Both the position numbers and the translations under genes were made by a program. A stretch of 64,000 nucleotides of DNA from Pseudomonas putida (GTDB lineage Bacteria > Pseudomonadota > Gammaproteobacteria > Pseudomonadales > Pseudomonadaceae). The notes under the pieces are model-generated. The model saw nothing but the letters and a program-made list of their open reading frames with translations. It did not search any database and was not told the DNA's origin. The stretch spans positions 2,852,001-2,916,000 of the forward strand of contig NZ_CP066306.1 in NCBI RefSeq assembly GCF_016406145.1, written 5' to 3'. Of the stretch, positions 52,871 through 62,215 are shown one piece after another (within the stretch, counting starts at the first letter, position 1; each line of letters starts with the position of its first letter).

Positions 52871-54202
52871 TCGATAGACAAGCGTTTGGCGGTGAACATC
52901 TAGGTCGAAGGCGGTTGCTTTCCAATTGCCGTCGTTTTGCAGAAAGGTAATCAATGTGGTCAGCAGTGCCGCACCCTGGGTACGATCGTGCTCAATCAAT
53001 GGACCCAGATACCGACCTACAAGTGCACGTGCTTCAGGCATCGACTTGGGTGCCATGACCAACCCGGTTTCCGCCTCTCCATAAGCCAGGATTTCCTTGA
53101 CTATTTCCTGGGCTTGGATAAGCGCGAGCCGGGATTGTCGGAAGCTTTCCTGTAGGCCCGTTGCTGCTGAGATTGGCCCGCTAACGCCGATCACAGTGCC
53201 GACACCGAGGTTGGTGCGCAATTCCTCAAATATTGATGGCTGATTTCGACTGAGCGCCATCAATAGTCCGCTTTCGACAAACAGCAATGGTGTTAGCGCG
53301 CACAGGGAAGGGCAGTGATGAATATTGTCGATTGACCATGGGCCGGCTGGCCCTGGCATTATCGCCAAGCTGACCAATGTGCCTGTGAGCCCATGACGTT
53401 CCAGCACCGGCAACGCCAAAGAGAACTCGGTTGTACCGTCGAGCAAGCTGCGCAGCAGCGACTCACCTTCTTCGCGTTGCTGGTCGCGTTGGATCATCAG
53501 ACGCTCCAGTTCGACACCCAGCAAGCCAGCCAATGACCGAACCAATATGGAATCATCGGCAGTGCGCCTGGCGCTACCCGAGATAATGAGATTGGCACGG
53601 GCGCGACCACCAATCGGTATCCGTTCGATGTGATCGACATCTTCTGAAGATACGCCCTGGGCTTCGACAATCTTGAGCCCGCTGACAGCATCTTCGATGG
53701 CCAGACTCATACCCAATGCAGTGGCGAGGATCGAGAGCCTTCCAGCCATTTCTGGTTGCTTGCGCAGTGCCTCTGCGTAAGTCTGAAACAGCCGTTCGCT
53801 GGCATTGAACCGCTCCCGCTGTGCCTGCAGAACACTTTCAATCACTTGGTGTGAAAGCTTGACGAACTCCAGTTGGAAGCTCGCGCGCAGCACTGGAAAA
53901 TGCAGCCTGTCGGCTGCTTCCAGCAGTGCTTGCGTCAAGTCTGGGGCATCTTGCCTGGGAGCGATGACCAAGGCGCTAGGGGTGCTCTGTACGAGCTGCT
54001 CCAGCCATTCAACCTGCTCCTGCGAAGTCTTTGGTAGGCCCACGCCGGTGGTCATTACCAGATCACCCGGTGACACCCAGCGCCAAGGGTCGGGCAGGTC
54101 AACCGTATGTGCCCAGGTGATGGTCCGTCCAATACCCGCCATGCCGGCGGCAACCTGCAGTTTCAGTGGATCAATAGCAATTAGATTTTGCACCGTCAGC
54201 AT
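51551..54202 (-). pseudogene. PucR-family regulator, C-terminus fused to antisense of the dehydrogenase gene
   Basis: The protein starts MLTVQNLIAIDPLKLQ and has the PucR_1 domain (about 10-125, with RTITWAHTVDLPDPWRWVSPGD), a GGDEF-like/middle domain and the C-terminal HTH_30 helix ([19 protein letters not shown]). Native similarity ends at IARFW, whose last codon is at 52807-52805. After that the frame runs another 417 codons as antisense of the dehydrogenase. A full-length member would stop 5-20 residues after RFW. The regulator may still work or may be misfolded. By position it would regulate the divergent-facing amine cluster. Confidence 0.78.
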
Positions 54203-54329
54203 TAGAAGCTCTCGTGTCACGCGGATAAAGCAACGCACTCTGCACAGACAGGCAAGCATTGCCAGAATAAGCGGGATGATCTACAGCCAGCGGAGCCGAG
54301 CTCTGACTTCACAGCCAGAGCCTTGGCCA

Positions 54330-54602
54330 TTACCTCAGTGTGCGACACGGAGGAGGGAGAGTAAATCCAATAGTCAATGCGTTGGTCTGCTGGGAAAGCT
54401 CGGTTCTCACCGACCCCGGCAAGACCGCATTAACCCGTATGCTGTATTTTCGCGATGCCCAGTCCAGTGCAGCGGACTTTGTCATGGAGACCACTGCGGC
54501 ACGGCTCGCCGCATAGGACAGTGCAAATGCAGCGCCGCGAAGTGCACCTATGGACGCGACATTCACTACAGCTGCTTCAGAAGCGCGAAAACTTGGTCTG
54601 CT
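54330..54602 (-). pseudogene. Fragment of an SDR gene
   Basis: About 90 codons on the minus strand match the middle of a short-chain dehydrogenase: RASEAAVVNVASIGALRG, then FALSYAASRAAVVSMTKSAALDW and YSIRVNAVLPGSVRTELS. In the YxxxK motif Lys is replaced by Arg (YAASR). The start and the usual 60 C-terminal residues are absent; the frame ends in unrelated sequence (IGFTLPPPCRTLR) and a stop lies just upstream. It is an internal remnant. Confidence 0.7.
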
Positions 54603-54943
54603 GAGTTAGACAAGATCTAGGTCACTCAAGCTATTCGCGTGCATGGTGTTTTGGTTGTGATGCGGCGGCTAAGCACAAGCAAGGAGTACAGATGTGCTCC
54701 TTAGCGATTTTCATACAGTGAGTGACCTCTTTAACTACGGCGGGCAACGTAGAGGTCTGAGTACCCAGTTTCGTGCTAGCGGTAGCAGGGAGCACCAGTC
54801 GGTCAACTTCCCTCCGAATGACCTGCCTCTCGTCTATTTTGCAACACGTTTCCTGCAAGTTTCCCGAGGGGTTCAGCAACTCTCCCAGCAGCGTCCGCAC
54901 GTGAGAGAAATATTCCTCTCCGCTGGCTGAAAATGTCAGATTT

Positions 54944-55534
54944 GGAAAGTGTCCGCATTATCGTCGCGTTTGCAGGAAAATCGCTCGGAGCGTCGTTTGT
55001 GCGAAAGCTGTGTCGCTAAGGGGATCCAGGGAGCTGAATTACACGATCGAAATTGTGGGGACTGCCGTAAGGCCCGGAGCGCGTGGCTTGGAGCGTTTGT
55101 CTGCTTGGTGTTGCGGGTCTTCGGGGGGGGCGTGTATTTCAAATGGAAACTGTGGCTCGTTGAGGGCTGAAAATACGGAAAGTGTCCTGATTATGGGGTT
55201 CGCCGTGCAAGCAGGAAGGTGTCCGCATTAGGTGCAAAAAACCCTGGAGGCGTTGGATTTACTGGCTCACAGGGGGCGTTTTGGAAATCCCGCAGATTGC
55301 TAGAGTGTCCAGATAGCGCGGAAAACCGGAGCAACGGTTCAAACGAGCGTTTATTGACAAGACCCAATGGAATCAAGGGTTTGCGGGAAGCGCTCAGAGG
55401 CATAAGTGTCCGCATTTCTGCGGTTTGCTGGCGCTTGGAAGCAACCCCGAGACGCTGGAGGGCTTGTGGGCTTGTGGGCTTGTGGGCTTGTGGGCTGGGG
55501 GCTGGGGGCTGCGGGGGAAGAAGTGTCCGTGATT
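54944..55534 (+). repeat. Six dispersed AAGTGTCCGCATT-like repeats
   Basis: Copies, all on the plus strand: 54944-54960 (GGAAAGTGTCCGCATTA), 55177-55193 (GGAAAGTGTCCTGATTA), 55214-55230 (GGAAGGTGTCCGCATTA), 55301-55316 (TAGAGTGTCCAGATAG), 55402-55417 (ATAAGTGTCCGCATTT) and 55521-55534 (AAGTGTCCGTGATT). Spacings between GTGTCC cores are 233, 37, 86, 101 and 117 bp, so they are not regular iterons. They could be remnants of multi-copy ends of an insertion sequence, for example of the IS21 kind. Confidence 0.6.
55461..55492 (+). repeat. Tandem 8-bp repeat
   Basis: Four exact copies of GGCTTGTG, followed directly by degenerate GGCTGGG units up to about 55510. It lies in the non-coding scar between repeat copies five and six and is likely to be length-variable. 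Confidence 0.8.
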
Positions 55535-55709
55535 CGCGACGGCTACAAGGGAACCGGTGAATGCTGAAAACGGCGCCTGTGAATGGTGAAACTGGAGAAG
55601 TGAAGGTCAGCAACCGAAGAGCGAACATACACCATTTAACATAATATGCATTATGCGCACCTTCGTATGGAGCTACCGGGGCCGTGGGTGGGCAGATTTC
55701 AACAGAGGC

Positions 55710-56282
55710 TCACGACGGATCAGGCTCCTTTCCAGTCTTGGCCTGAAAATCAGCAGGCGTCATGCCATAGCAAACAATGAAGACATCACGGCAGCCTTGC
55801 TCTCGGTACCACTTCACAACGCTGTCAATCATAGTGCCCAGGACACGAATCAACGTGTCGCTGTAGCCTTTGCGCGAGCTGGCTTCATACGGGTACCGAG
55901 CGTTTGTGAAGACGTTGCGGTAACGCTCAATCCATTCTTCCTCCTGGTCGAATCGAAGGTGCGCCCGGATATCCGCAGGGACTGCGTGAAAAAGCGTGAG
56001 CAAATCGTGTTTGTCGACGCGCTTGTCAGCCGCAATCTTGCCGACGCGCTGCAGTTCGCGATGCGCGTCCTTGAGCAATTCGGCGTCAAGGTCGTAAGTT
56101 TCATTGACCTGGTCATGGTTGCCATTGGGCACAGCAACGAAGCTTTTCAGCAAAATTTCCATGCCAATCGCAGCGTTTACCTGGGCAGCAGCCATCATGT
56201 CGTGTCCAGTAAGCAGGTGTTTGGCAGCTTCCCAATAGCGGTAAGCGCTTTCGATCATCCATGGCGTAAGGTGCTGCTGCAT
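55710..56282 (-). CDS. HEPN-like protein of unknown function
   Basis: A 190-residue soluble, helical protein. The N-terminal half (AYRYWEAAKHLLTGHDMMAAAQVNAAIGMEILLKSF is its region, about 14-49) resembles HEPN-type helical bundles, in which Rx4-6H can be a nuclease motif; here no clear RxxxxH is seen. NARYPYEAS occurs in the second half. The start follows GGAG by 7 bases (ATG at 56282; an in-frame TTG just upstream). It is isolated between pseudogene fragments; no nucleotidyltransferase partner is adjacent. A gene brought in with the accessory scar is likely. Confidence 0.55.
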   Translation of the reverse strand: MQQHLTPWMIESAYRYWEAAKHLLTGHDMMAAAQVNAAIGMEILLKSFVAVPNGNHDQVNETYDLDAELLKDAHRELQRVGKIAADKRVDKHDLLTLFHAVPADIRAHLRFDQEEEWIERYRNVFTNARYPYEASSRKGYSDTLIRVLGTMIDSVVKWYREQGCRDVFIVCYGMTPADFQAKTGKEPDPS

Positions 56283-56424
56283 CAAAATTCTCCATCAGTT
56301 GAGCTACCCCTAGCTCAACTGATTAGCTACCCTGCCCCTACAATATGACTCCAAGGAATAGCTAAACTAAATATTCATTTAGTTTAGTTATATTCCAGCT
56401 TAACTTGTGCTGGGACTTTATTGA

Positions 56425-56676
56425 TTAAACAGTCCGTACTCGCTCAGCTGAGCATCCGCACCGAACTTGCTCGGCCTGATCCCGCGTCAGGGCAAAGTGG
56501 GCGTGGTGGCTGAGCAGGTTTGCACGGCTGATCTGGCTGCCCTCACGGCCAACAGCCATGGCCAAGGTTTGTGCCGGCCCTTCTTCGAGCATGGGCAGTA
56601 CGTCGTACATCGGCGACAAACGCCGCCCGCCGGCCACCCAGATCACTGCATGGTTGTATCGGCGCAGGCGACGGGG
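56425..56676 (-). pseudogene. C-terminal fragment of a HipA-like kinase
   Basis: About 80 codons on the minus strand resemble the end of HipA-family toxins: RRLSPMYDVLPMLEEG is the LaPlYDvLP motif of HipA_C, and QTLAMAVGREGSQISRANLLS and HAHFALTRDQAEQV follow. The rest of the kinase is missing; the open frame continues to 56916 only as antisense of paaX. It is a remnant of a HipA-type toxin gene. No hipB partner is present. Confidence 0.6.
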
Positions 56677-56698
56677 AAATTGAGGGGAAGCCCCGGCT

Positions 56699-57622
56699 TC
56701 AGCCCAAACCACCAAACCGCCTGTAGAAGCTCTCGTTAACATCCGGCAACGGCCCATCTGCCGTCTCCAGTGCGCTCCCCAGCCACGCTTCCGCCCTGCC
56801 CCACACCAGACGATAGAGGTTACGGCACAACTGGCGAGCAGCCCTGCCTTCCCAGTCCCCAGGCAGCAGCTCATCCGGCAACTGCGGGTCGCGCAGCAGC
56901 AGCCGACGGTACTCATGAATCAACAAGGTGCGCGCCAGGAAGCAGTCCTGGGCATCGAGTTCCTTCTGCTCCTTGAGTGCCTGCCACAGCGGTCGGAACA
57001 AGCGGATGAACTCGCTGTAGTGCTCGCCCAGTTCCTCGATCCGCCAGCTTTCCCTAACCTGGGCGCGCATGGCCTTTGAGGCCAGTACTTCCTGGGTGTG
57101 GGTTTCGAAGACGATGCTGTCGTCAGTGGCGTCCAGCTCGCGCAAGGTGGTCGCCAGGTCGGCACGATCAGCGCGCGGGCACCCCAGTACGTTCGGGGCG
57201 ATGGCACCGTAGCCCTGCCACTCCAGCTCCTCGCGCACGGCCTTGCGCTTGCTGGCCTCCAGCTGCGACAGCAACACCAGCGTCCAGGCGCCGTCCCAGG
57301 CTGGCAGGCTCGCGCTGTAAACACGCTTGAAAGCTTTTTCGAAACGGCGCCGGCCGGTGCCGGTGAGGCTGTAATAGCTGCGCCGGCCGACTTTCTCGGC
57401 GGTCAGCCAGCCTTCCTTGGTCAGGCGGAAGATCGAGGTGCGGATCAGCCGTTCGTTGATGCCGATCGGCTCCAGCAGGTTGATCAGGCTGCCCAGCCAG
57501 ACCGTGCCACCATGCGGCTCGATGGCGTCGCCATACAGGGTGATGATCAGCGAGCTCGCGCGGATCGGCGTCTGCTCCTGGAAGCGGGTGATCAAGGTAT
57601 TGAGGGGGGCAAGGCTGCTCAT
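56699..57622 (-). CDS. paaX: Phenylacetate catabolism repressor PaaX
   Basis: A 307-residue GntR-like regulator with an N-terminal winged HTH (SSLIITLYGDAIEPHGGTVWLGSLI, about residues 22-46; NERLIRTSIFRLTKEGWL) and a PaaX C-terminal domain. It represses paa genes and is released by phenylacetyl-CoA. The ATG giving MSSLAPLNTLITRFQEQ is the family start; no good SD is visible. The gene is 77 bp downstream of paaY on the same strand. Confidence 0.95.
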   Translation of the reverse strand: MSSLAPLNTLITRFQEQTPIRASSLIITLYGDAIEPHGGTVWLGSLINLLEPIGINERLIRTSIFRLTKEGWLTAEKVGRRSYYSLTGTGRRRFEKAFKRVYSASLPAWDGAWTLVLLSQLEASKRKAVREELEWQGYGAIAPNVLGCPRADRADLATTLRELDATDDSIVFETHTQEVLASKAMRAQVRESWRIEELGEHYSEFIRLFRPLWQALKEQKELDAQDCFLARTLLIHEYRRLLLRDPQLPDELLPGDWEGRAARQLCRNLYRLVWGRAEAWLGSALETADGPLPDVNESFYRRFGGLG

Positions 57623-57699
57623 GGGGGAACTGTAAGCCGATGGAGCCCCGACTATACCTGCCCGCCGTGCCGCCTGGCCATTGCCAGTCACCACCAGGC

Positions 57700-58299
57700 T
57701 CATGCCTGCGCCTCGCCTTTGGGGCGAAAGCCGCAATCACCCATGCGTGGGCGCTGCTCCTCGACTTCGCTCAGGGGCGGGCATTCGACCAGGGCGGCAC
57801 TGCAGCGCTGGGCCAGGCGCTGGTATTCGTCTGTGCCGCGTTGCTTCCAGGCGACCTCTTGATCGCTGAGGGTACGCTTGGCCTGTGCCGGCGCGCCCAT
57901 TACCAGGCTCTGCTCGGGGCATTCGAAGCCAGCCTTGACGAAGGCCGTGGCGCCGACGATGCAGCGTGGCGCGATGTGTGCGCCGTCCATGATTACCGCA
58001 TTCATGCCCACCAAGGCATCGGCGCCAATCCGGCAGCCGTGCAAAACCGCGCCGTGGCCCACATGACCATGGCGCTCTATCACCGTATCGCCGCCAGGGA
58101 AGCCGTGCATCACGCAGGTGTCCTGCAGGTTGGCACCCTCCTCCAGGACGATCCGGCCAAAGTCGCCACGCAACGACGCCAGGGGGCCGACGTAACACTG
58201 CGGGCCGATGATTACATCGCCGATCAGCACGGCCGTCGGGTGTACGTACGCCGTTGGGTGGATCACCGGGGTCAGGCCGTCCAGCCGATAGCAAGGCAT
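57700..58299 (-). CDS. paaY: PaaY, hexapeptide-repeat thioesterase
   Basis: A 199-residue left-handed beta-helix (gamma-carbonic-anhydrase-like) protein with hexapeptide repeats from about residue 20 ([20 protein letters not shown]) and metal-site His residues ([20 protein letters not shown]). PaaY removes CoA from dead-end phenylacetate intermediates. GAGAGG lies 6 bases before the ATG giving [15 protein letters not shown]. It is divergent from paaF and in an operon with paaX. Confidence 0.94.
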   Translation of the reverse strand: MPCYRLDGLTPVIHPTAYVHPTAVLIGDVIIGPQCYVGPLASLRGDFGRIVLEEGANLQDTCVMHGFPGGDTVIERHGHVGHGAVLHGCRIGADALVGMNAVIMDGAHIAPRCIVGATAFVKAGFECPEQSLVMGAPAQAKRTLSDQEVAWKQRGTDEYQRLAQRCSAALVECPPLSEVEEQRPRMGDCGFRPKGEAQA

Positions 58300-58645
58300 G
58301 TCACACCTCTCAAAATGATTCAGCAAGTGGGATGATCATGTATCACGATAAATGTAACCGTCAATTACTGATTCCTTGTATCGCTTTGCGATGCACACCA
58401 TTCAGCCTATAAAACCTGTCGTTTTCCTCGTAATTATTGGGCCTCCACAGCATCAGCCGGACTCAATTGGCAGGTAATCTTCACACAAAGAGACACGCGA
58501 CACGTTTTTATGTGTTGCAGTTGTGTATCGCATAAGGCATATACTGGACCTCATACGGGCAGGCCTCAGCGTTTTCCCCTGCCCCTGCAGACAATTCCAA
58601 TAAATGCCGGCCCATGTGCCGTGCGTGCAGCCTGAGGAAACCGAC
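58300..58645. promoter_or_regulatory. Divergent paaY-paaF promoter region
   Basis: A 346-bp AT-richer region with three similar words: TGTATCACGATA (58339-58350), TTGTATCGC (58376-58384) and TGTATCGCATA (58524-58534). TATACT at 58540-58545 could be the -10 of paaF. The repeated TGTATCRC may be a PaaX (or CRP-type) binding element; TGATTC also occurs at 58368-58373. Confidence 0.4.
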
Positions 58646-59419
58646 ATGCCTCGCTATCTCGTTGTGCAGGCGCCTGAGGACGGCGTCCGGCTGATCACCC
58701 TGCAGCGGCCCGAAGCCCTCAACGCGCTGTGTACCGAACTGCTCGCCGAGCTTGCGGCCGAGCTGGAAAGTGCCGAGCGCGACCCGGCAACCCGCGCCAT
58801 AGTGCTCACCGGCAGCCGCAAGGCCTTCGCTGCCGGCGCCGACATCCGTGAAATGGCCGAGCGCGACCTGGTCGGCATCCTCAACGACCCACGCGTCGCC
58901 TATTGGCAGCGCATCGCAGGCTTTGCCAAACCGCTGATTGCAGCGGTCAACGGCTTCGCCCTGGGCGGTGGCTGCGAGCTGGTGATGTGCGCCGATATCG
59001 TCATCGCCGGCGAAGACGCACGCTTCGGCCAGCCCGAAATCAACCTCGGCATCATCCCCGGCGCGGGCGGCACACAACGCCTGGTGCGCGCGGTCGGCAA
59101 GCCGCTGGCCATGCAGATGGTACTGACCGGCGAGCCGATCACAGCCCGGCAGGCACAGCAGGCCGGCCTGGTCAGCGAGCTGACGCAACCTGAGCTTGCC
59201 GTCGAGCGCGCCCTGCAAGTGGCGGCCAGCATCGCCCGCAAGGCCCCGCTGGCCGTGCGCCTTGCCAAAGAAGCCCTGCTCAAGGCCGGGGACACCGACC
59301 TGGCCACCGGCCTGCGCTTCGAACGCCACGCGTTCACCTTGCTGGCCGGTACCGTCGACCGCGACGAAGGCATCCGCGCCTTCCAGGAAAAACGCCCGGC
59401 GCACTTCTTGGGCCAGTAA
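58646..59419 (+). CDS. paaF: Enoyl-CoA hydratase PaaF
   Basis: A 257-residue crotonase with the oxyanion-hole segments GSRKAFAAGADIREM (about 60-75) and NGFALGGGCELVMCADI (about 100-116), and the catalytic Glu in QPEINLGIIPGAGGT. It hydrates 2,3-dehydroadipyl-CoA to 3-hydroxyadipyl-CoA. GAGGAAA precedes the ATG; 14 upstream codons are not coding. It is first in the rightward paaFGHIJK operon. Confidence 0.95.
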   Translation: MPRYLVVQAPEDGVRLITLQRPEALNALCTELLAELAAELESAERDPATRAIVLTGSRKAFAAGADIREMAERDLVGILNDPRVAYWQRIAGFAKPLIAAVNGFALGGGCELVMCADIVIAGEDARFGQPEINLGIIPGAGGTQRLVRAVGKPLAMQMVLTGEPITARQAQQAGLVSELTQPELAVERALQVAASIARKAPLAVRLAKEALLKAGDTDLATGLRFERHAFTLLAGTVDRDEGIRAFQEKRPAHFLGQ

Positions 59420-59456
59420 CCCCCTCTTCCCCACCGACTGACGGAGCGAGCCTGTC

Positions 59457-60248
59457 ATGGCTTTCGAGCACATCCTGTTTTCCATCGAGGACGGTGTCGC
59501 CCTCCTCTCGCTGAACCGGCCTGACCAGCTGAACAGCTTCAACACGCAGATGCACAAGGAAGTGCGCGAGGCGCTCAAGCAGGTGCGCCAAGACCCGCAG
59601 GTGCGCGTGTTGCTGCTGACCGGCGAAGGGCGTGGCTTTTGCGCCGGGCAAGACTTGTCTGACCGCAACGTCGCGCCTGGCGCGCAAGTGCCCGATCTGG
59701 GCGAATCGATCGAGGCGTTCTACAACCCGCTGGTGCGCGCCCTGCGCGAGCTGCCGATGCCGGTCATCTGCGCGGTCAACGGCGTGGCGGCCGGTGCGGG
59801 CGCGAACATTCCGCTGGCCTGCGACCTGGTGCTTGCGGCCCGCTCTGCCAGCTTTATCCAGGCGTTCTGCAAGATCGGCCTGGTGCCGGACTCGGGTGGT
59901 ACCTGGCAACTGCCGCGCTTGGTCGGCATGGCCCGGGCCAAAGCGCTGGCCCTGCTCGGCGATCGCCTGAGTGCGGAGAAGGCCGAGCAATGGGGTCTGA
60001 TCTATCAGGTGGTCGAGGACGCCGCACTGCGTGACGAGGCGCTGGCCCTCGCCCGCCAGTTGGCGACCCAGCCGACTTACGGGTTGGCCCTGATCAAGCG
60101 TGCGCTGAACGCCAGCTTCGACAATCACTTTGACCAGCAGCTAGAACTTGAGCGTGACCTACAGCGCCTGGCCGGGCGCAGCGAAGACTACCGCGAAGGC
60201 GTCGCAGCGTTCATGGCCAAGCGCGCACCGGCCTTCAAGGGGTGCTGA
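59457..60248 (+). CDS. paaG: PaaG, epoxy-dihydrophenylacetyl-CoA isomerase
   Basis: A 263-residue crotonase-fold isomerase with GEGRGFCAGQDLSDRN and the active-site Asp in IGLVPDSGGTWQLPRLVG (PDSGG, where a hydratase has Glu). It converts ring-1,2-epoxyphenylacetyl-CoA to the oxepin-CoA and isomerises dehydroadipyl-CoA. The gap to paaF is 37 bp and the stop overlaps paaH closely. Confidence 0.95.
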   Translation: MAFEHILFSIEDGVALLSLNRPDQLNSFNTQMHKEVREALKQVRQDPQVRVLLLTGEGRGFCAGQDLSDRNVAPGAQVPDLGESIEAFYNPLVRALRELPMPVICAVNGVAAGAGANIPLACDLVLAARSASFIQAFCKIGLVPDSGGTWQLPRLVGMARAKALALLGDRLSAEKAEQWGLIYQVVEDAALRDEALALARQLATQPTYGLALIKRALNASFDNHFDQQLELERDLQRLAGRSEDYREGVAAFMAKRAPAFKGC

Positions 60249-60249
60249 C

Positions 60250-61767
60250 ATGAGTGCACTTGAAAGTAACGCCCAGGTCGCGGTGATCGGCGCCGGTGCG
60301 ATGGGGGCCGGCATCGCCCAGGTGGCCGCCCAGGCGGGGCACCCAGTTTGCCTGTATGACAATCGCCCAGGCGCTGCGGCCTTGGCCGTGCAAGGCATCG
60401 ACCGTCAACTCGGCCGCCTGGTCGAAAAAGGCAAGCTCGACGCTGCCGCACGCCAGGCGATCAGTGCGCGCTTGCAGCCCGTGGAAACGCTCGACGCACT
60501 GGCCGATGCGCAGCTGGTAATCGAAGCGATCGTCGAAAACCTGCAGATCAAACAGGCACTCTTGCAGCAGCTTGAAGCCCTTTGCAGCGACAGCTGCATA
60601 TTGGCCAGCAACACCTCATCGCTGTCGATCACCAGCCTGGCCGCCGGCCTGCGGCGGCCAGAACGGGTGGTCGGCATGCACTTTTTCAACCCTGCGCCGC
60701 TGATGGCGTTGGTCGAGGTCGTTTCAGGCCTGGCCACTGCCCCCGCTTTGGCCGCCACGCTGTACGACACGGCCACTGCCTGGGGCAAGCAGCCGGTGCA
60801 TGCGCGTTCAACGCCGGGCTTCATCGTCAACCGGGTGGCGCGGCCGTTTTATGCCGAGAGCCTGCGCCTGTATCAGGAAGGCGCCGCCGCCTGCGCAAGC
60901 CTCGATGCGCTGATGCGTGACGCCGGTGGTTTCCGCATGGGCGCTTTCGAGCTGACCGACCTGATCGGCCACGATGTCAATTACGCCGTGACCTGCTCGG
61001 TATTCGACGCCTTTTATGGTGACTTCCGTTTCCAGCCCTCGCTTGTACAGAAAGAGCTGGTGGATGCCGGGCGTCTTGGGCGCAAGAGCGGCCAGGGTTT
61101 CTACGATTACAGCGAAGGTGCGCTGCGGCCGCAGCCCGCCGAGGTGCAAAGCACGGCGCGTGTCGAGTGCTGCGTGGTCGAAGGCAGCCTGGGCGTTATG
61201 CAGCCCTTGCTACAGCGCATCCAGGCCAGCGGCGTCCAGGTCACTGAGCGCCCGGGCAGTGGTCTGCTGCGGGTAGGTGATGCCACCCTGGCGTTGTCTG
61301 ACGGCCGCCTCGCCAGCCAACGCGCGCGTGAAGATGGGCTGCGCAACCTGGTGCTGGTGGACCTCGCGCTGGATTACAGCAAGGCCGAACGGATTGCCAT
61401 CAGCACTTGCCCCGACACCACCCCAGAGGCGTGCGAACACGCCGTGGCGTTGTTGCGCCAGGCGGGCCTGAAGGTTTGCCTGATAGCCGACCTGCCGGCC
61501 CTGGTGGTGTTGCGCACCGTCACCACACTCGCCAACGAAGCTGCCGATGCCGTGCTGCAAGGCGTCGGCTCGGCAGCCGACATCGACCTGGCCATGCGCG
61601 CTGGGGTCAATTACCCGCGCGGCCCGTTGGCCTGGGCCGAGCAGATCGGCATCGGCTACACCCTGCGCGTGCTGGACAACCTGCAGCGCTGCTACGGCGA
61701 GACCCGCTACCGCCCTTCGCTGCTGCTGCGCCGCGTACATGCCCAAGGAGGCCGACTGCATGACTGA
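60250..61767 (+). CDS. paaH: 3-hydroxyadipyl-CoA dehydrogenase PaaH
   Basis: A 505-residue 3-hydroxyacyl-CoA dehydrogenase with NAD site VAVIGAGAMGAGIAQVAAQ (about 8-26), the catalytic His in GMHFFNPAPLM, and two C-terminal 3HCDH domains (FELTDLIGHDVN; NYPRGPLAWAEQIG). It oxidises 3-hydroxyadipyl-CoA to 3-oxoadipyl-CoA. The ATG starts immediately after the paaG stop. The double C-terminal domain is typical of PaaH. Confidence 0.95.
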   Translation: MSALESNAQVAVIGAGAMGAGIAQVAAQAGHPVCLYDNRPGAAALAVQGIDRQLGRLVEKGKLDAAARQAISARLQPVETLDALADAQLVIEAIVENLQIKQALLQQLEALCSDSCILASNTSSLSITSLAAGLRRPERVVGMHFFNPAPLMALVEVVSGLATAPALAATLYDTATAWGKQPVHARSTPGFIVNRVARPFYAESLRLYQEGAAACASLDALMRDAGGFRMGAFELTDLIGHDVNYAVTCSVFDAFYGDFRFQPSLVQKELVDAGRLGRKSGQGFYDYSEGALRPQPAEVQSTARVECCVVEGSLGVMQPLLQRIQASGVQVTERPGSGLLRVGDATLALSDGRLASQRAREDGLRNLVLVDLALDYSKAERIAISTCPDTTPEACEHAVALLRQAGLKVCLIADLPALVVLRTVTTLANEAADAVLQGVGSAADIDLAMRAGVNYPRGPLAWAEQIGIGYTLRVLDNLQRCYGETRYRPSLLLRRVHAQGGRLHD

Positions 61768-62215
61768 AGCCCAACGTACCCCAGAGCAACTGGCACGCGC
61801 CTGCGCCGATGCAATGTTCTCCCGCGACCGCGCCACCCAGGCCCTGGGCGCTCGGCTGCTCGACGTCGGCCCCGGCCAGGCCCGCCTGAGCATGCCTGTG
61901 CGCGCCGACATGATTCAGGGCCACGGCAGTTGCCATGGTGGTTTCTTGTTCAGCTTGGCGGACTCGGCGTTTGCCTTCGCCTGCAACAGCTACGACGAAG
62001 CGACCGTGGCCTTGAACTGCAGCATCGACTACGTGGCACCGGCTTTCGAGCAGGACGTGCTCACCGCTACCGCCAGCGAAATCACCCGCAAGGGCCGCAC
62101 GGGGCTGTATGACGTACGCCTTGAAAACCAGCGCGGCGAACTGATTGCCCTGTTCCACGGAAAATCCTACAAAGTGCGCGGCACGGTGTTGCCGCAGGAG
62201 ACCCAGGATGACTGA
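61760..62215 (+). CDS. paaI: PaaI hotdog thioesterase
   Basis: A 151-residue hotdog-fold thioesterase with the active-site loop [19 protein letters not shown] (Asp within DSAFAFACN) and [11 protein letters not shown]. It hydrolyses hydroxyphenylacetyl-CoA and rescues trapped CoA in phenylacetate catabolism. AAGGAGG precedes the ATG within the end of paaH (8-bp overlap). Confidence 0.94.
   Translation: MTEAQRTPEQLARACADAMFSRDRATQALGARLLDVGPGQARLSMPVRADMIQGHGSCHGGFLFSLADSAFAFACNSYDEATVALNCSIDYVAPAFEQDVLTATASEITRKGRTGLYDVRLENQRGELIALFHGKSYKVRGTVLPQETQDD

Larger units (their letters stand above)
54603..55709. other. Gene-poor scar with dispersed short repeats
   Basis: About 1.1 kb without a supported gene. 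Frames up to 113 codons exist on both strands but lack SD sites and family features. It contains six copies of a GTGTCC-centred motif and an 8-bp tandem repeat (listed separately), and GGCTGAAAAT occurs at 54925-54934 and 55165-55174. I read it as debris of rearranged mobile or intergenic DNA. Confidence 0.5.

Noticed and set aside
54631..54930. Overlapping 78- and 89-codon frames in the scar.
   Set aside because: No SD, no recognisable family, and they overlap each other on opposite strands.
54944..55534. Plasmid-type iterons or a replication origin.
   Set aside because: Spacing of the repeats is irregular and no rep gene or DnaA-box cluster is nearby.
55653..56348. 231-codon plus-strand frame opposite the HEPN-like gene.
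   Set aside because: The minus-strand frame has a good SD and a coherent helical protein; the plus frame has neither.
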